From positions 1 to 57,789 of IMG/VR virus record IMGVR_UViG_3300044617_001276: DNA of 57,789 nucleotides. One strand, given 5' to 3'. The position numbers and the translations under genes were made by a program. Of this stretch, positions 16,281 to 25,214 are shown piece after piece (position 1 is the stretch's first letter; each line of letters starts with the position of its first letter). This DNA comes from a virus. Below the pieces are notes generated by a model. That model saw only the letters and a program-made list of their open reading frames with translations, had not been told where the DNA came from and made no database searches.

Positions 16281-16811
16281 TCACGAGAGATCAAAAAGTG
16301 CCTCTCGCTGTTGTCCCATTTCCAGATTGCCTTCGCCAATTTGCAGTTTAGACTTCGATGCGCGCGCTTGTTGCTCCAAAAACTCAGCAGTGTCGGTGAG
16401 CTTTTCCTCTTCGCGCATGGGCGCGTCGTGGTGAGCTTCGCGCATGTATTTCTCATAAAGAGAAATCGGAAGTTTGAATGCAAGCATCTCGTTGACGCCG
16501 ATGAACCCTTGCCAGTCACCCGTCTTGAGTGTGGCGTATTCCCAGCCGGGAACATCTTCCGGCTTCACAGGTTCGTAACCCAAACGAATTCTCATTTGGA
16601 TTGAGTCACGAGGATTGGTCGTCGTGAGCCAGCACGTGTGCCAGCCCGGAATCTTAGGCAAATCCGGTAATGAGGACTGGAAAAACTGTTGACGGAACAT
16701 TTCAACCCGCTCGTCGTCGGTGATTTCGCGATTTTCAGTGACAGCACGATCTTCCATCGCGCGACTTGTGCGATTGTCTCCAGCGGATTTCTTCAGGCGT
16801 TCGTCGGTCAT
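16281..16811 (-). CDS. Conserved head-cluster protein of unknown function (176 aa)
   Basis: A soluble, charged protein with a conserved-looking centre (PKIPGWHTCWLTTTNPRDSI, EDVPGWEYATLKTGDWQGFI) and a helical, glutamate-rich C-terminus. It is the first gene after the promoter-like site at 16841-16869 and has AAAGGAG before its ATG, so it probably starts a head-gene transcript with the decoration and capsid genes. I do not recognise a family name. Confidence 0.65.
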   Translation of the reverse strand: MTDERLKKSAGDNRTSRAMEDRAVTENREITDDERVEMFRQQFFQSSLPDLPKIPGWHTCWLTTTNPRDSIQMRIRLGYEPVKPEDVPGWEYATLKTGDWQGFIGVNEMLAFKLPISLYEKYMREAHHDAPMREEEKLTDTAEFLEQQARASKSKLQIGEGNLEMGQQREALFDLS

Positions 16812-16840
16812 ATTGCTCGCTCCTTTCAGCGATTAGGCAC

Positions 16841-16869
16841 ATTATGTTGTTAAAATTCAAAAAAGGCAA
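16841..16869 (-). promoter_or_regulatory. Promoter-like sequence before head genes
   Basis: On the minus strand TTGCCT (16869-16864), a 17-base AT-rich spacer and CATAAT (16846-16841) form a promoter of the same type as that at 30682-30710. It lies in the 61-base gap between the scaffold stop and the ATG at 16811, and would boost capsid expression over the upstream portal and scaffold genes. Confidence 0.6.
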
Positions 16870-16872
16870 CAC

Positions 16873-17841
16873 TCAAGCTTTATTTTGACGATCGTATTCT
16901 GCGTAACGCTTCACGTACTTGTTACGCAGAACTGGATCATCCCAAACACCCGCTTCGACCAGCGCCTGTTTGCGCTCCGGAGAGATGTAGATCTCTTTGC
17001 GGGTGCTGGTGGGCGCATGCTCTTTGCCGGAGCCTACTTGTGGACCGCCGCGAGCTTCACGCTTTTGTTGCACCGGCTCTTTGCTTGATTTGAACCGTTC
17101 CGGCAAACGGCGCGCCGCGCGGCGGCGTAGCTCATCCCAATACTCCTCGGTGCTTGGGTTGTAGCCGTCTTTGCTTAATGCTTGGTCAATCGCCAACACG
17201 ATGGCGCTGTCTTCGTTGCCGCCCCTTGTGTCGTACCAAGGGTTTTCCTGGACGAACTCACGAGCATAAGCCATCGCCGCGTCGTCTTGCGCGGGTTGAG
17301 TCGTCGGCGCGTTTTGCGCTGTTTGTTGCTTTTGCCAAGCCAGTTGTTGCGCACGCTGGAGCGCGGCGTCGCGGTATTTCAACGCTTGCGCCACGTCGTC
17401 ACCGTTGCCTGCGGCTACGGCTTTGGCGATGACTTTTTCGGCCATTTCTGCTTCTTGCTGGGCACGTGCAATTTCTGCATCGAACCCGCGCAAGTCGGCG
17501 GTGTGAGCGCGCTGCTCTTGGGCGCTGAGACGGCGTTCTAGGTCGTCGTTGCGCTTGCGCAGGAAGTCGAGCTCGACCTTGTCGCGCTTGATGGCTTCAT
17601 CACGGCGTTGCTTGCGCTCTTGCTTTTCCAAGCGGCGGCGCTCGCGGATTGCTTCCCGCTCTTTGTCGCTGGCGTCTAACTCTTCGTCGTCGTCTTCGTC
17701 TGCAGCGTTGACGATGCGGTCGTCTTCTGCTGATTCGTCTTCGACGCCTGTGCCTTCTTGTTGACGCGCTGCGGGGTCGTCTTCAACGATGACGATGTCG
17801 TCATCCTTGATGTCGTCGTCTTCTTTCATTACGTCAGCCAT
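16873..17841 (-). CDS. Scaffolding protein
   Basis: A 322-residue, highly charged protein. The first 65 residues are very acidic (runs of D and E). A long helical coiled coil follows (about 60-190, AIRERRRLEKQERKQRRDEA, QRAQQLAWQKQQTAQN). A moderately conserved C-terminal part ends basic (EIYISPERKQALVEAGVWDD, VKRYAEYDRQNKA). Acidic start, coiled coil and basic tail, plus position between portal and capsid, are the classic scaffold layout. GAAGGAG precedes the ATG. It guides capsid assembly and is expected to leave the mature head. Confidence 0.8.
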   Translation of the reverse strand: MADVMKEDDDIKDDDIVIVEDDPAARQQEGTGVEDESAEDDRIVNAADEDDDEELDASDKEREAIRERRRLEKQERKQRRDEAIKRDKVELDFLRKRNDDLERRLSAQEQRAHTADLRGFDAEIARAQQEAEMAEKVIAKAVAAGNGDDVAQALKYRDAALQRAQQLAWQKQQTAQNAPTTQPAQDDAAMAYAREFVQENPWYDTRGGNEDSAIVLAIDQALSKDGYNPSTEEYWDELRRRAARRLPERFKSSKEPVQQKREARGGPQVGSGKEHAPTSTRKEIYISPERKQALVEAGVWDDPVLRNKYVKRYAEYDRQNKA

Positions 17842-17853
17842 GGTTCATCTCCT

Positions 17854-18261
17854 TCAGATGAATGCCCGGACAGCCAGCGGGTCGCCTTCGACCTTGCCGA
17901 TTATGTCCAAGTCGTTAAAGATCACAAACATCGCGCTCTCACCATCTTCCATCGCAACTTCCCAACGGTCGCCGCCGTACTTCGGCACGCGCACGAAGTC
18001 GCCGGGATGCGCCCACGAACCTTCGGGCCATGCTTCCAAGTTGTTGCGATTCCGGTAAGCCACTGGGCCGTGTGAGATCACTTTCCCAACTTGCGTGTTC
18101 CACTTTTCTGTGTCGCGCGAACCGGTGTCGATGATGATGCCGCCTGCGGATTTTTTCTTGGGCGTGCGAATCTGCACCAGAACGCGGCTACCAAAAGGCT
18201 GAATGCCAGCGTCTACCGCTGGAAAAGCCTCTGCCAATGCGTCCTCAGATGTCTGGGTCAT
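17854..18261 (-). CDS. Phage GroES-like co-chaperonin (Cpn10 fold)
   Basis: A 135-residue protein with the Cpn10 layout: GIQPFGSRVLVQIRTPKKKS (start strand), a mobile-loop region with GGIIIDTGSRDTEKWNTQVG, KVISHGP, PGDFVRVPKYGGDRWEV and a closing FVIFNDLDIIGKV strand. In GroES the corresponding parts are the RPLxDRVxV start, GGIVL mobile loop, GxVxAxG and a final DIL strand. T4 gp31 is a known phage co-chaperonin needed for capsid folding. Its place between portal and scaffold supports the same role here with host GroEL. It overlaps the upstream 65-aa gene by 17 bases. Confidence 0.82.
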   Translation of the reverse strand: MTQTSEDALAEAFPAVDAGIQPFGSRVLVQIRTPKKKSAGGIIIDTGSRDTEKWNTQVGKVISHGPVAYRNRNNLEAWPEGSWAHPGDFVRVPKYGGDRWEVAMEDGESAMFVIFNDLDIIGKVEGDPLAVRAFI

Positions 18262-18442
18262 TGTCCTTTTCCTCTTTCAAAAGTTGCAAGAGCACATTGA
18301 TGGCGGCTTCGTAACCTTGTACGATGCCGACACGATACCCGTACTCAAAGGTGTCTCGTGTTTGGGGCCGCTTCAAGGCGTCCAGCGCGAATGACTGCTG
18401 GTCGGCCTTGAGACGGTTGAATAGTTGATCGATTACATTCAC
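18245..18442 (-). CDS. Small conserved head-region protein (65 aa)
   Basis: Starts with GTG at 18442, whose GTGA overlaps the stop of the 46-aa gene upstream. The protein is helical (NVIDQLFNRLKADQQSFALD, EYGYRVGIVQGYEAAINVLL) with a charged tail, and overlaps the co-chaperonin start by 17 bases. I do not know its role. Confidence 0.6.
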   Translation of the reverse strand: MNVIDQLFNRLKADQQSFALDALKRPQTRDTFEYGYRVGIVQGYEAAINVLLQLLKEEKDNDPDI

Positions 18443-18579
18443 GCAGGGGTCTTTGGACCGGTGGCTGGCGCTGCTGGCAGCGTTTGGCCGTTCAGTTTTT
18501 CACCTGCTGCCATGCGGTGGTGTTGCTTGACTGCGCCGCCTGCCATGGGAACAGTGCCGGGTGTTGGTTTGTCGCTCAT
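18439..18579 (-). CDS. Small 46-aa protein downstream of portal
   Basis: A short frame with a strong ribosome-binding site (AGGAG, 8 bases before ATG 18579). It reads MSDKPTPGTVPMAGGAVKQH followed by HRMAAGEKLNGQTLPAAPAT. Its TGA overlaps the GTG start of the next gene, so it lies in a coupled chain from portal to scaffold. The GGAVKQHHRMAxG motif is, in my memory, common beside portals of environmental phages. Function unknown. Confidence 0.65.
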   Translation of the reverse strand: MSDKPTPGTVPMAGGAVKQHHRMAAGEKLNGQTLPAAPATGPKTPA

Positions 18580-18597
18580 TGCGTTCTCCTAAAAAAG

Positions 18598-21078
18598 TTA
18601 ACGAGTGCCAGGATTGATGCCGGTGCCTGTGCTCACCGCGATTTTTTCGCCGCTCGCTATTTCCGCAGCAGCCAAGCGCATAGCAGTGTCGTTGTCGGCG
18701 GTGTTCATGCGCTCGCGTGCACCGATTTCTGCCGCTGTGCGTTCGTTTTCTGCCAGTTGACGTACTTCTTCCTGCCGCAAACGCTCTGCACGCTCCTGCG
18801 CGCGGTCGGCCAACTTCTGTTGTTCGATTTGCGCTTGTTGAGCGAGACGCTGTTGTTCGCTTTGTGCGCGCTGTTGCAGTGCAGCTTGTTGCACTTGCGC
18901 ACCGATTTGAGCAACTTGTAGGGAGCTGTCTGGCGGCATTGGTGGTTGTGGCTTGAATTGCTCTGCAGCTTGCGAGAGCTGCGCCAACTCTTGTGCGAAT
19001 CCACCCAGTTGTTGCTCGATGAACTGTTGCACTTGCAAAATGACCGCTGCTTGTTGAGCGGCTTCGTCCGAAATGAGCTGTTCGTCGGTCGCTTTTTCGA
19101 CTGCTTCGTGCGCTTCCACCAAGTAATAGTTCAACAAATGGTCGCGCAAGTGCAATGCAATCGGATAAAGGTAAGTTTTTGTGATCGCCGGGTTCATGCC
19201 GAACAACGGCGACTTCAAAAATGCGACGTGCGTTTGTATATGCGCCATGTGATCCTGTTTCGGCAGCACATAAATGGGCCTGCCCATGGCTGCCGCGACG
19301 TTTTCTGAGACAGGATCCACGTCATCCTTGCCCGGATCCGGCTTCAACACATCGTTGTCGGGGATTTTCATCGCCCGCAAAAACATTTCCTCAACTTTCC
19401 GCTGGTCATACATGCCCGGCATCATCGCCGCGCGCTGCATCAACGCTTGAACTTGAGCGAATCGCTGTGTTTCCGAGAAAATTGCCGGGTCAGAAACAGG
19501 AATGACGTCCAACGGGCCGTCGAAATCTTGCGGCTGGATGTCCAACCCTGCGTCGTAACCTTCGACAACTTCGTCAGTGAGGTAAGCAGAGTTGATGCGG
19601 TGCAAAATCTTGAACACACGCGCCATGGAGTTGTGCAAGCGCGAATGAATCGAGCTGAACACCACCATGCCTTGTTCAATCAACGCCAGTGTCGTGCCGA
19701 CCGGCTGGTTGGGGTTGGCGTCGGAGAGTTTTTCGAACGACGTTTGCACCACACCCTTGCCTGCGTCCACCAAGAATCCGAGCAGCTGGAACAACACAGC
19801 GGAAGGCGGGTTGAACGGCATAGGCATCGCCAACTTGCGGATGTCGTCGATCAGCGCGCCGCCTTCGATTTCTGCCACTTCGGTCGGCTGGAGGTTGAGC
19901 GTTTGTCCGTTGGGGCCGCCCTTCAACTTCAGCAACGTCGGAATGTTTTGGATGTGGGCGCTGTCGAGCAGCGCGCGCAATGCGCCGGTGGCCGCGCCCG
20001 ACAAGCCGCCGATCATGTGCGTGAGCCCGATGGGGTATGCACCGCGCCAAGGCACGAATGGAAACTCAACAATCCAATCCAACTCGCGGCGCTGTTCGTC
20101 TTCTGGCTCCCAGTTGCGGTAAAGCGCCAGCGCTTTGCCGGAACTCTTGTCGATGGAGATGATGTAGGGTTCGACGCCGTCACCGAAGTCCAAGTGAGTG
20201 TAGACTTCGAAGATGGTGCGCAAGCCGTCTTCGTTGTAGGCGGTGTCCTTGCGCCCTTCGATCTTGTCGTTGGCTTGCGAGCTCTTGCTGAACTCCGGGT
20301 CTTCCGGTTGTCCAACGTCGACGTCGGAATACATTCCAGCCTTCACGCGCCGCTGGTATTCCATCTTGGTGATGTATTGGACGTGCGTCTTGCGCTCGGC
20401 GCTATAAAAGTTCGTGGCCGCGAACGGCAGGTAAATGTCGTCGATGGCAATGAACTCGCTCATCGGGCGCTTCCACTGCGCGTTCCACATGAGCTTCAGG
20501 TACTGACCGCCGCCCAACGGCAACTGCGTCGAGAGTTGCTCCAGCTCGCTGCGGAACTCTGGCATTTGTTCGGTCGTTTGCCAGTTCATGAACTCGGCCT
20601 TGCGCCGCGCCTTGTCGACTTTCTCTTTGTCGTGCTCGCCCAGGATCTTGCTCTTCACCGGGCCGGAAGGCGGGAACACTTCCTTCATGAAGCGCGCCGA
20701 GAAGTCTACGCAAGCTTCGACCAGCATCGGGTGCACCACCTTGTTGGCGCCAGTGAACTGAGCGCCGCCGGGCGCGTCGTCGCCCAACCCTGTGCGGCGC
20801 AACCCTTCCTCATACTGCTTGTCGCGCTTTTCCCGCGCTTCCTTATCCTTGTCGATCTTTTCCAGCAAGTCTTGCACCGCTGTTTTCAGCTCGGCGGCGT
20901 CGACTTCCTCGACGATGTTGGCGAAGTGTTCAAGGTGCTTGCGCGCATCCTCTTGGTTTTCCAAGCGAATGATCGCGCCGCCGTCTTCTGTTTCCTCAAC
21001 GTCGAGCTCGTCTTCGTCCAGCTCGACCATCTCGCCTTTTTCTTCGTCGTCCTCAAACGACTGATTCATCTCAGCCAT
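18598..21078 (-). CDS. Portal protein (P22-like)
   Basis: An 826-residue dodecameric portal candidate. The acidic N-terminus (to about 45) is followed by a coiled region, then the portal core with NKVVHPMLVEACVDFSARFM, EFRSELEQLSTQLPLGGGQY, DDIYLPFAATNFYSAER, and later a conserved wing/stem segment (GLSGAATGALRALLDSAHIQ, NPNQPVGTTLALIEQGMVVF). The last 150 residues are Gln/Ala-rich and coiled, like the barrel of P22-type portals. It lies just after terminase and packaging genes, as expected. It is the DNA entry/exit channel of the head. Confidence 0.88.
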   Translation of the reverse strand: MAEMNQSFEDDEEKGEMVELDEDELDVEETEDGGAIIRLENQEDARKHLEHFANIVEEVDAAELKTAVQDLLEKIDKDKEAREKRDKQYEEGLRRTGLGDDAPGGAQFTGANKVVHPMLVEACVDFSARFMKEVFPPSGPVKSKILGEHDKEKVDKARRKAEFMNWQTTEQMPEFRSELEQLSTQLPLGGGQYLKLMWNAQWKRPMSEFIAIDDIYLPFAATNFYSAERKTHVQYITKMEYQRRVKAGMYSDVDVGQPEDPEFSKSSQANDKIEGRKDTAYNEDGLRTIFEVYTHLDFGDGVEPYIISIDKSSGKALALYRNWEPEDEQRRELDWIVEFPFVPWRGAYPIGLTHMIGGLSGAATGALRALLDSAHIQNIPTLLKLKGGPNGQTLNLQPTEVAEIEGGALIDDIRKLAMPMPFNPPSAVLFQLLGFLVDAGKGVVQTSFEKLSDANPNQPVGTTLALIEQGMVVFSSIHSRLHNSMARVFKILHRINSAYLTDEVVEGYDAGLDIQPQDFDGPLDVIPVSDPAIFSETQRFAQVQALMQRAAMMPGMYDQRKVEEMFLRAMKIPDNDVLKPDPGKDDVDPVSENVAAAMGRPIYVLPKQDHMAHIQTHVAFLKSPLFGMNPAITKTYLYPIALHLRDHLLNYYLVEAHEAVEKATDEQLISDEAAQQAAVILQVQQFIEQQLGGFAQELAQLSQAAEQFKPQPPMPPDSSLQVAQIGAQVQQAALQQRAQSEQQRLAQQAQIEQQKLADRAQERAERLRQEEVRQLAENERTAAEIGARERMNTADNDTAMRLAAAEIASGEKIAVSTGTGINPGTR

Positions 21079-23227
21079 GGAATTCCTCTTTCAGTTGCGA
21101 CACAATTGTGTCGATTTCATTGGGGTCATAGTTGACCAAGCCGCCGCCTGCATAACCGGGGCGCGGCATGCGCAGCTCTGTCGGGGCGGCGAATGGACTT
21201 TGGCCGCGCTGCCTGCGTGTGTCGGCCCATGAGCGCGCCTTGCTGTAAACTTCTTCTGTCGGCTCTTCGTTCGCCAACAATGCGTCCAGCTCCTGCGCTG
21301 TCAGGGTCGGCACGATGAGCGGGTATTCGCCGCTCTCGTCTTCGGTCGAGATTTCTGTCGAATGACCTCCGGCCTTGTTCGGCAACTTGCCGAAGTACCC
21401 TTTGCCCTTCAACCCTTCTCCGCTGTGACGGATGCCATGAGGAGCGAATCCCTGCACAGCTTCCTCAGCGATACGCGAGATCTCGTCAGGGTCGTAAGCC
21501 ACCAAGCCGCCAGCGGCGTAGCCGGGTGCAACCTGTCCACGACCGCGCAATATTTCCTCGATGGCTTCTGGTTCAAAGTTCATCTCGTAATACGCTGTCA
21601 CAGGCTTCGGCGCTTCACCAGCCTTTGCAACGTCCATCACATCGATCGGGTTGATCGTCACGCCGGGGATCTTGCCGAGCGGTTTGATGCCTTCGCGAAC
21701 GATTTGTTGATCATAAATCGATGCATACTTCGTTGGGTTGTTTCCGCGCACCAATGATATGGTGCGAGCTGTCGGCATGTAAATGGTCGTCACGCCGCGC
21801 TCTAAAGCGTTCTGAACAGCCGCCTTGAAAAGCGTTCCGTGCACTTGGCGCAACGCACCTTTTTGTTCAGCGCTGAACGCCGCCTTCTGAGCGTCAGATT
21901 GAATCTCTTCGATGATGGCGCTGTTCGGCTTAAGGTTGATTACAGCTTTGTCTTTGCTTGTGCCGCCGGGAACGAACGCCGTCGCGTCTGTTTTGTCTGC
22001 TGGTATTACGGTTCCGCGAATGTGGCCGATCAAACCCATGCTTTCTGGTTCGTGCGCGCCATAGTGTTCGTAGAAAACACCGGCTCTGTCTGGGTGTGAA
22101 ACTCCAATTTCGAAATAATTAGACTCGTTCAGCTCACGCCTGACAGGATCAGGCAACAAACGCTGATAATCTTCATAACGATAACCGGAAGCTGTTACAA
22201 AATCATCCGCATATTCTGCGAGATTTTCGGCTGTGTGGCGGACAGCCTCATCAAATTCTTCTTGCACCAAATTGTGATACAAATGCGGATCTTCAATCAT
22301 GCCATCGCGCTCTAACGCTCGGCGAAGTGGAACCGGCATTTCTTCCGGGCCTATGTTGCCAAGGTGATACTCTTGCAGCGCGCCGATGTAGTTCCTGTAC
22401 TGCCCTTCTGGTATGCGTCGAATATTCAAGCGGTCCAACACCATTTCAAAAACAGCCGAACCATCCTCGTTCACCAAATCGTAGGCTTGTTCCATAAATT
22501 CGTCATGAGTGGTTCCACCTGCTTGCTTCAAATCTAAAACATCGTATTCAGACGGCGGTATGCGAGCTTCGAAATCAGTTTTGCTGATCTTGGTTCCAGG
22601 AACAAGGTCGTCATACTTGCTGGCAAGCTCTATAAAAGCGTCTTTGGTGACGCCGGGCGTGCTTTTGGCTTGCGACAGGAACGATTCAACAGGCTGCACG
22701 TCTGGTCCGCGCAAAATTTCTTTGCTGAGCACAGGTGTCAAGTTCAAGTTGCCCTGCGGTTTCACGATGGCCATCGTCGGTGCGACGCCATACTTCTCAG
22801 CCAAGTTCACTGCGCTGCGTGCTGCGTAGGGCGCTGCCGCCTTCATGCCGCGCTGAACAGCTTGCGCACCTTGTTTCACTGTGGTGGGCGTGATGGGCAA
22901 CGGCAAATAAGTTCCCACTTCCTCGAATCCTGCACCTTCCTTCGTGGGCGTCGTCAAGCGCGGAACCTTGCTCAAGATTTGTTCTGTGGTCGGCAACGAG
23001 CGCAAGCCGCGAATGTCGAACCCCTGACCGATGTCGCCAGCGAATCCAGGGATGGCCGCAGCTGACCCGCGCAGGACAGACTCCAAGTTGGACGCACCCT
23101 CACCATAAACGCGCTTCAACAATCCCAACACGTCTGTCTTTTGTTGCGGTGTGCCGGAATACTTGCGCATCAAGTCGCGCAGCGAGCGCGGTGCGTCTTC
23201 GTACGAGCCTAGAGAGATTTCATCCAT
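21071..23227 (-). CDS. Large polyvalent-type or ejected virion protein (718 aa)
   Basis: A multi-part protein encoded before the portal. The N-terminal 150 residues include SLRDLMRKYSGTPQQKTDVL and an Ala/Gly-rich stretch. The centre has HIRGTVIPADKTDATAFVPG and AVINLKPNSAIIEEIQSDAQ, as in large polyvalent proteins of phages and mobile elements. The C-terminus contains HSGEGLKGKGYFG and two copies of GYAxGGLVxYDPxEI (about 580-600 and 690-705). The latter motif recurs in shorter form in other virion genes here. A catalytic role cannot be read; a protein delivered with the DNA is plausible. Its start at 23227 has only a weak ribosome-binding site. Confidence 0.6.
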   Translation of the reverse strand: MDEISLGSYEDAPRSLRDLMRKYSGTPQQKTDVLGLLKRVYGEGASNLESVLRGSAAAIPGFAGDIGQGFDIRGLRSLPTTEQILSKVPRLTTPTKEGAGFEEVGTYLPLPITPTTVKQGAQAVQRGMKAAAPYAARSAVNLAEKYGVAPTMAIVKPQGNLNLTPVLSKEILRGPDVQPVESFLSQAKSTPGVTKDAFIELASKYDDLVPGTKISKTDFEARIPPSEYDVLDLKQAGGTTHDEFMEQAYDLVNEDGSAVFEMVLDRLNIRRIPEGQYRNYIGALQEYHLGNIGPEEMPVPLRRALERDGMIEDPHLYHNLVQEEFDEAVRHTAENLAEYADDFVTASGYRYEDYQRLLPDPVRRELNESNYFEIGVSHPDRAGVFYEHYGAHEPESMGLIGHIRGTVIPADKTDATAFVPGGTSKDKAVINLKPNSAIIEEIQSDAQKAAFSAEQKGALRQVHGTLFKAAVQNALERGVTTIYMPTARTISLVRGNNPTKYASIYDQQIVREGIKPLGKIPGVTINPIDVMDVAKAGEAPKPVTAYYEMNFEPEAIEEILRGRGQVAPGYAAGGLVAYDPDEISRIAEEAVQGFAPHGIRHSGEGLKGKGYFGKLPNKAGGHSTEISTEDESGEYPLIVPTLTAQELDALLANEEPTEEVYSKARSWADTRRQRGQSPFAAPTELRMPRPGYAGGGLVNYDPNEIDTIVSQLKEEFHG

Positions 23228-23231
23228 GGTC

Positions 23232-23483
23232 TCACCACTTTGTCTTGGCGGCCCAGTATGCCGCGCTCATTTTGCCTTTGGCGATGTTCTTGGCGTGACG
23301 CGCCTTGAACGACTCATTGCGTGCGGTGCCCTCGGGTGAACCCTTGACGCCTTGTTGGCCGAAGCGTATGACCTTCTCCTGCCCATCCGTGCACGCCTTC
23401 ACGATGTGGCTCTTCTTCGGGTGGTCGGGCGTGCTGCGCGGCTTGTTGCACGCCATCTTGCTCTTGTCAGGTTGCTTGGCCAT
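23232..23483 (-). CDS. Small basic protein of the packaging cluster (83 aa)
   Basis: From ATG 23483 (a TTG at 23489 is rejected). It is Lys/Arg-rich, with a conserved-looking C-terminus (GTARNESFKARHAKNIAKGK, MSAAYWAAKTKW) found in many environmental phages near terminase. Four bases separate it from the polyvalent protein. The basic character would suit DNA binding, but the role is unknown. Confidence 0.65.
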   Translation of the reverse strand: MAKQPDKSKMACNKPRSTPDHPKKSHIVKACTDGQEKVIRFGQQGVKGSPEGTARNESFKARHAKNIAKGKMSAAYWAAKTKW

Positions 23484-23485
23484 GA

Positions 23486-23653
23486 TCAACCCTTCTTGCG
23501 CGCCGCGCGCATGTTGTCGACAAGGTTCGGGTAAGGTCGTCCGGCGCTCTTGGCCATGCTCTTGGCGCTGGACTTTTGCTTCTTGCTGAGCGCTTTCGGC
23601 TCAGGCAGGTCTTTGGGGCGAGCTCTGTCCCAAACAGGCTTCTTAGGCTGCAT
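23486..23653 (-). CDS. Small basic protein overlapping terminase (55 aa)
   Basis: Start taken at ATG 23653 (MQPKKPVWDRARPKDLPEPK), which overlaps the last 11 bases of the terminase gene; the longer upstream frame lies inside terminase and is rejected. The ending RPYPNLVDNMRAARKKG is a conserved-looking motif beside terminase in related environmental phages (from memory). Lys/Arg-rich; function unknown. Confidence 0.6.
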   Translation of the reverse strand: MQPKKPVWDRARPKDLPEPKALSKKQKSSAKSMAKSAGRPYPNLVDNMRAARKKG

Positions 23654-25214
23654 AGGGGTTGATCCTTTCGCGCTTGAACTGACGCGGCTCGTCTGGGTCG
23701 CGCGCCTTGGGCAACTCGAACCAACCGTCGTTCTTGAGGTAAATGACAGCCTGCGTGAACGTGTCGACATAATCGTCGTGCTCGGCCACAGGGAACTTTT
23801 CCAGCTGCTTAATGAATGGCAATGCCCAACTCACTGCATGGCCGGGGTTCTTGCTGCTCTCAGGCACCCACACGTGCCCAAGCTCCAGTGTCGGAGCCGC
23901 CTGATGCGCCCGGCTCACCTTGTCGGCGTTGCCGGGGTTGTAACCGACTGCGGGCACACGTGCGAGCCGCAAGTCCTGCAACAGCGACTGTCCTGACGCC
24001 TTCGCTTCCACCAACACGCGGTCTGGTCGGCGCGCCGCGCGCAACCCGTCCTTGACCGTTGTGCCGCCGTATTCGGTTTGCCAATCCCTGATCGCCCTTG
24101 TGCGCAGCTCAGGGTACGACAAGTGTTCGTCCCATGCGTCAATCAACATCACGTGGCGGTCGCCTTCATGCGTGAACACCGCGTACACGCTGCACGCTGT
24201 CGGGTCACCTGTCGTCTTTTCAGTGAACGCACAGTCATAGCTTTGCAAGATGTATTCGAACTGCGGCAACCCTTTGTCGTGGGGCCACAGTCGCAGGTGC
24301 TTGGTCTTCAGAATCCCGCCTTCGGCTGGTTGCGGATCCTGTTGCAGCTGACCCGCCGTTCCGTACACCCCCAGCAGCTGCTTGAGCTCGGTGATTTCTT
24401 TTTCGCCAAAGCGTTCCGGACATATGAGCTCGCCTTTTGTCGTGCGCGGATCGTATGGGCCCATCACCGTCTTGCGTCGCACGCCATCCCACTCAGCCGG
24501 GATCATCAAGTGTTCCCAGCCGCCGATGTCCTCCAGGATGTGACCGCTGATGTCTTTTTCGTGCAGCCGCTGCATGATGGTGATCATCGCGTCACGCTTC
24601 GGATCGTTGAGTCGCGTCGACCAAACAACGTCGAACCATTCCAGCGCGCTCTGACGAATGACGTCTGATTGAGCTTCCTGCGCGGAGTGCGGATCGTCCA
24701 GCAACAACCGCGAGCCGCCTTCACCGGTCGCTGTGCCGCCCACAGAGGTCGCGAGCCGGTAGCCTGTCTTGTCGTTTTCGAATCGCTGCTTGGCGTTCTG
24801 GTCACCTGAGAGCTCGAACAGCTGGCCCCAACGCTCTTGGTACCACGGGCTCTGCACGAGCCGCCGCGCCTTCAGGTTGTCGCGGATGGAGAGTGTGCCG
24901 CTGTATGACGCGCACAGATACTTTTCCTGCGGTGAGACCTGCCACTCCCACATCGGGAACATAACGCTCACGATGGTTGATTTGGAGTGTCGCGGTGGAA
25001 TGTTGATGAGCAGCTTGCGCAGCTCACCGGAGCTGATCGCTTCCAAGTGTTCGCAGATCAACTCAATGTGCCAGCTGGGAATGAACTCGACGCCCGGCTC
25101 AACAATCGGCCAAGCTTGTCTTACGAACTCATAAAGTGACGCGCTCGCCGCGCGCCGTTCTTTCTCACGACGGATCGCGTCAAGCATCACGACAGGACTG
25201 ATGCGTGCATTCAT
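23643..25214 (-). CDS. terL: Terminase large subunit
   Basis: The packaging motor ATPase-nuclease, 523 residues from ATG 25214 (MNARISPVVMLDAIRREKER), which overlaps the upstream stop as TGATG. The ATPase domain shows Walker A NIPPRHSKST at about 71-80 and Walker B RLLLDDPH at about 169-176; PPRHxKS is the usual form in this terminase class. SYDCAFTEKTTGDPT gives the first acidic residue of the RNase-H-like nuclease, and EHDDYVDTFTQAV near the C-terminus fits its last acidic pair. It works with the portal downstream and the small subunit upstream. Confidence 0.93.
   Translation of the reverse strand: MNARISPVVMLDAIRREKERRAASASLYEFVRQAWPIVEPGVEFIPSWHIELICEHLEAISSGELRKLLINIPPRHSKSTIVSVMFPMWEWQVSPQEKYLCASYSGTLSIRDNLKARRLVQSPWYQERWGQLFELSGDQNAKQRFENDKTGYRLATSVGGTATGEGGSRLLLDDPHSAQEAQSDVIRQSALEWFDVVWSTRLNDPKRDAMITIMQRLHEKDISGHILEDIGGWEHLMIPAEWDGVRRKTVMGPYDPRTTKGELICPERFGEKEITELKQLLGVYGTAGQLQQDPQPAEGGILKTKHLRLWPHDKGLPQFEYILQSYDCAFTEKTTGDPTACSVYAVFTHEGDRHVMLIDAWDEHLSYPELRTRAIRDWQTEYGGTTVKDGLRAARRPDRVLVEAKASGQSLLQDLRLARVPAVGYNPGNADKVSRAHQAAPTLELGHVWVPESSKNPGHAVSWALPFIKQLEKFPVAEHDDYVDTFTQAVIYLKNDGWFELPKARDPDEPRQFKRERINPYAA

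Noticed and set aside
19447-21135. Long open frame of 562 codons on the plus strand
   Set aside because: It is antisense to the portal gene; its composition (Arg/His/Val-rich) is the usual shadow of a GC-biased gene and no motif is seen.
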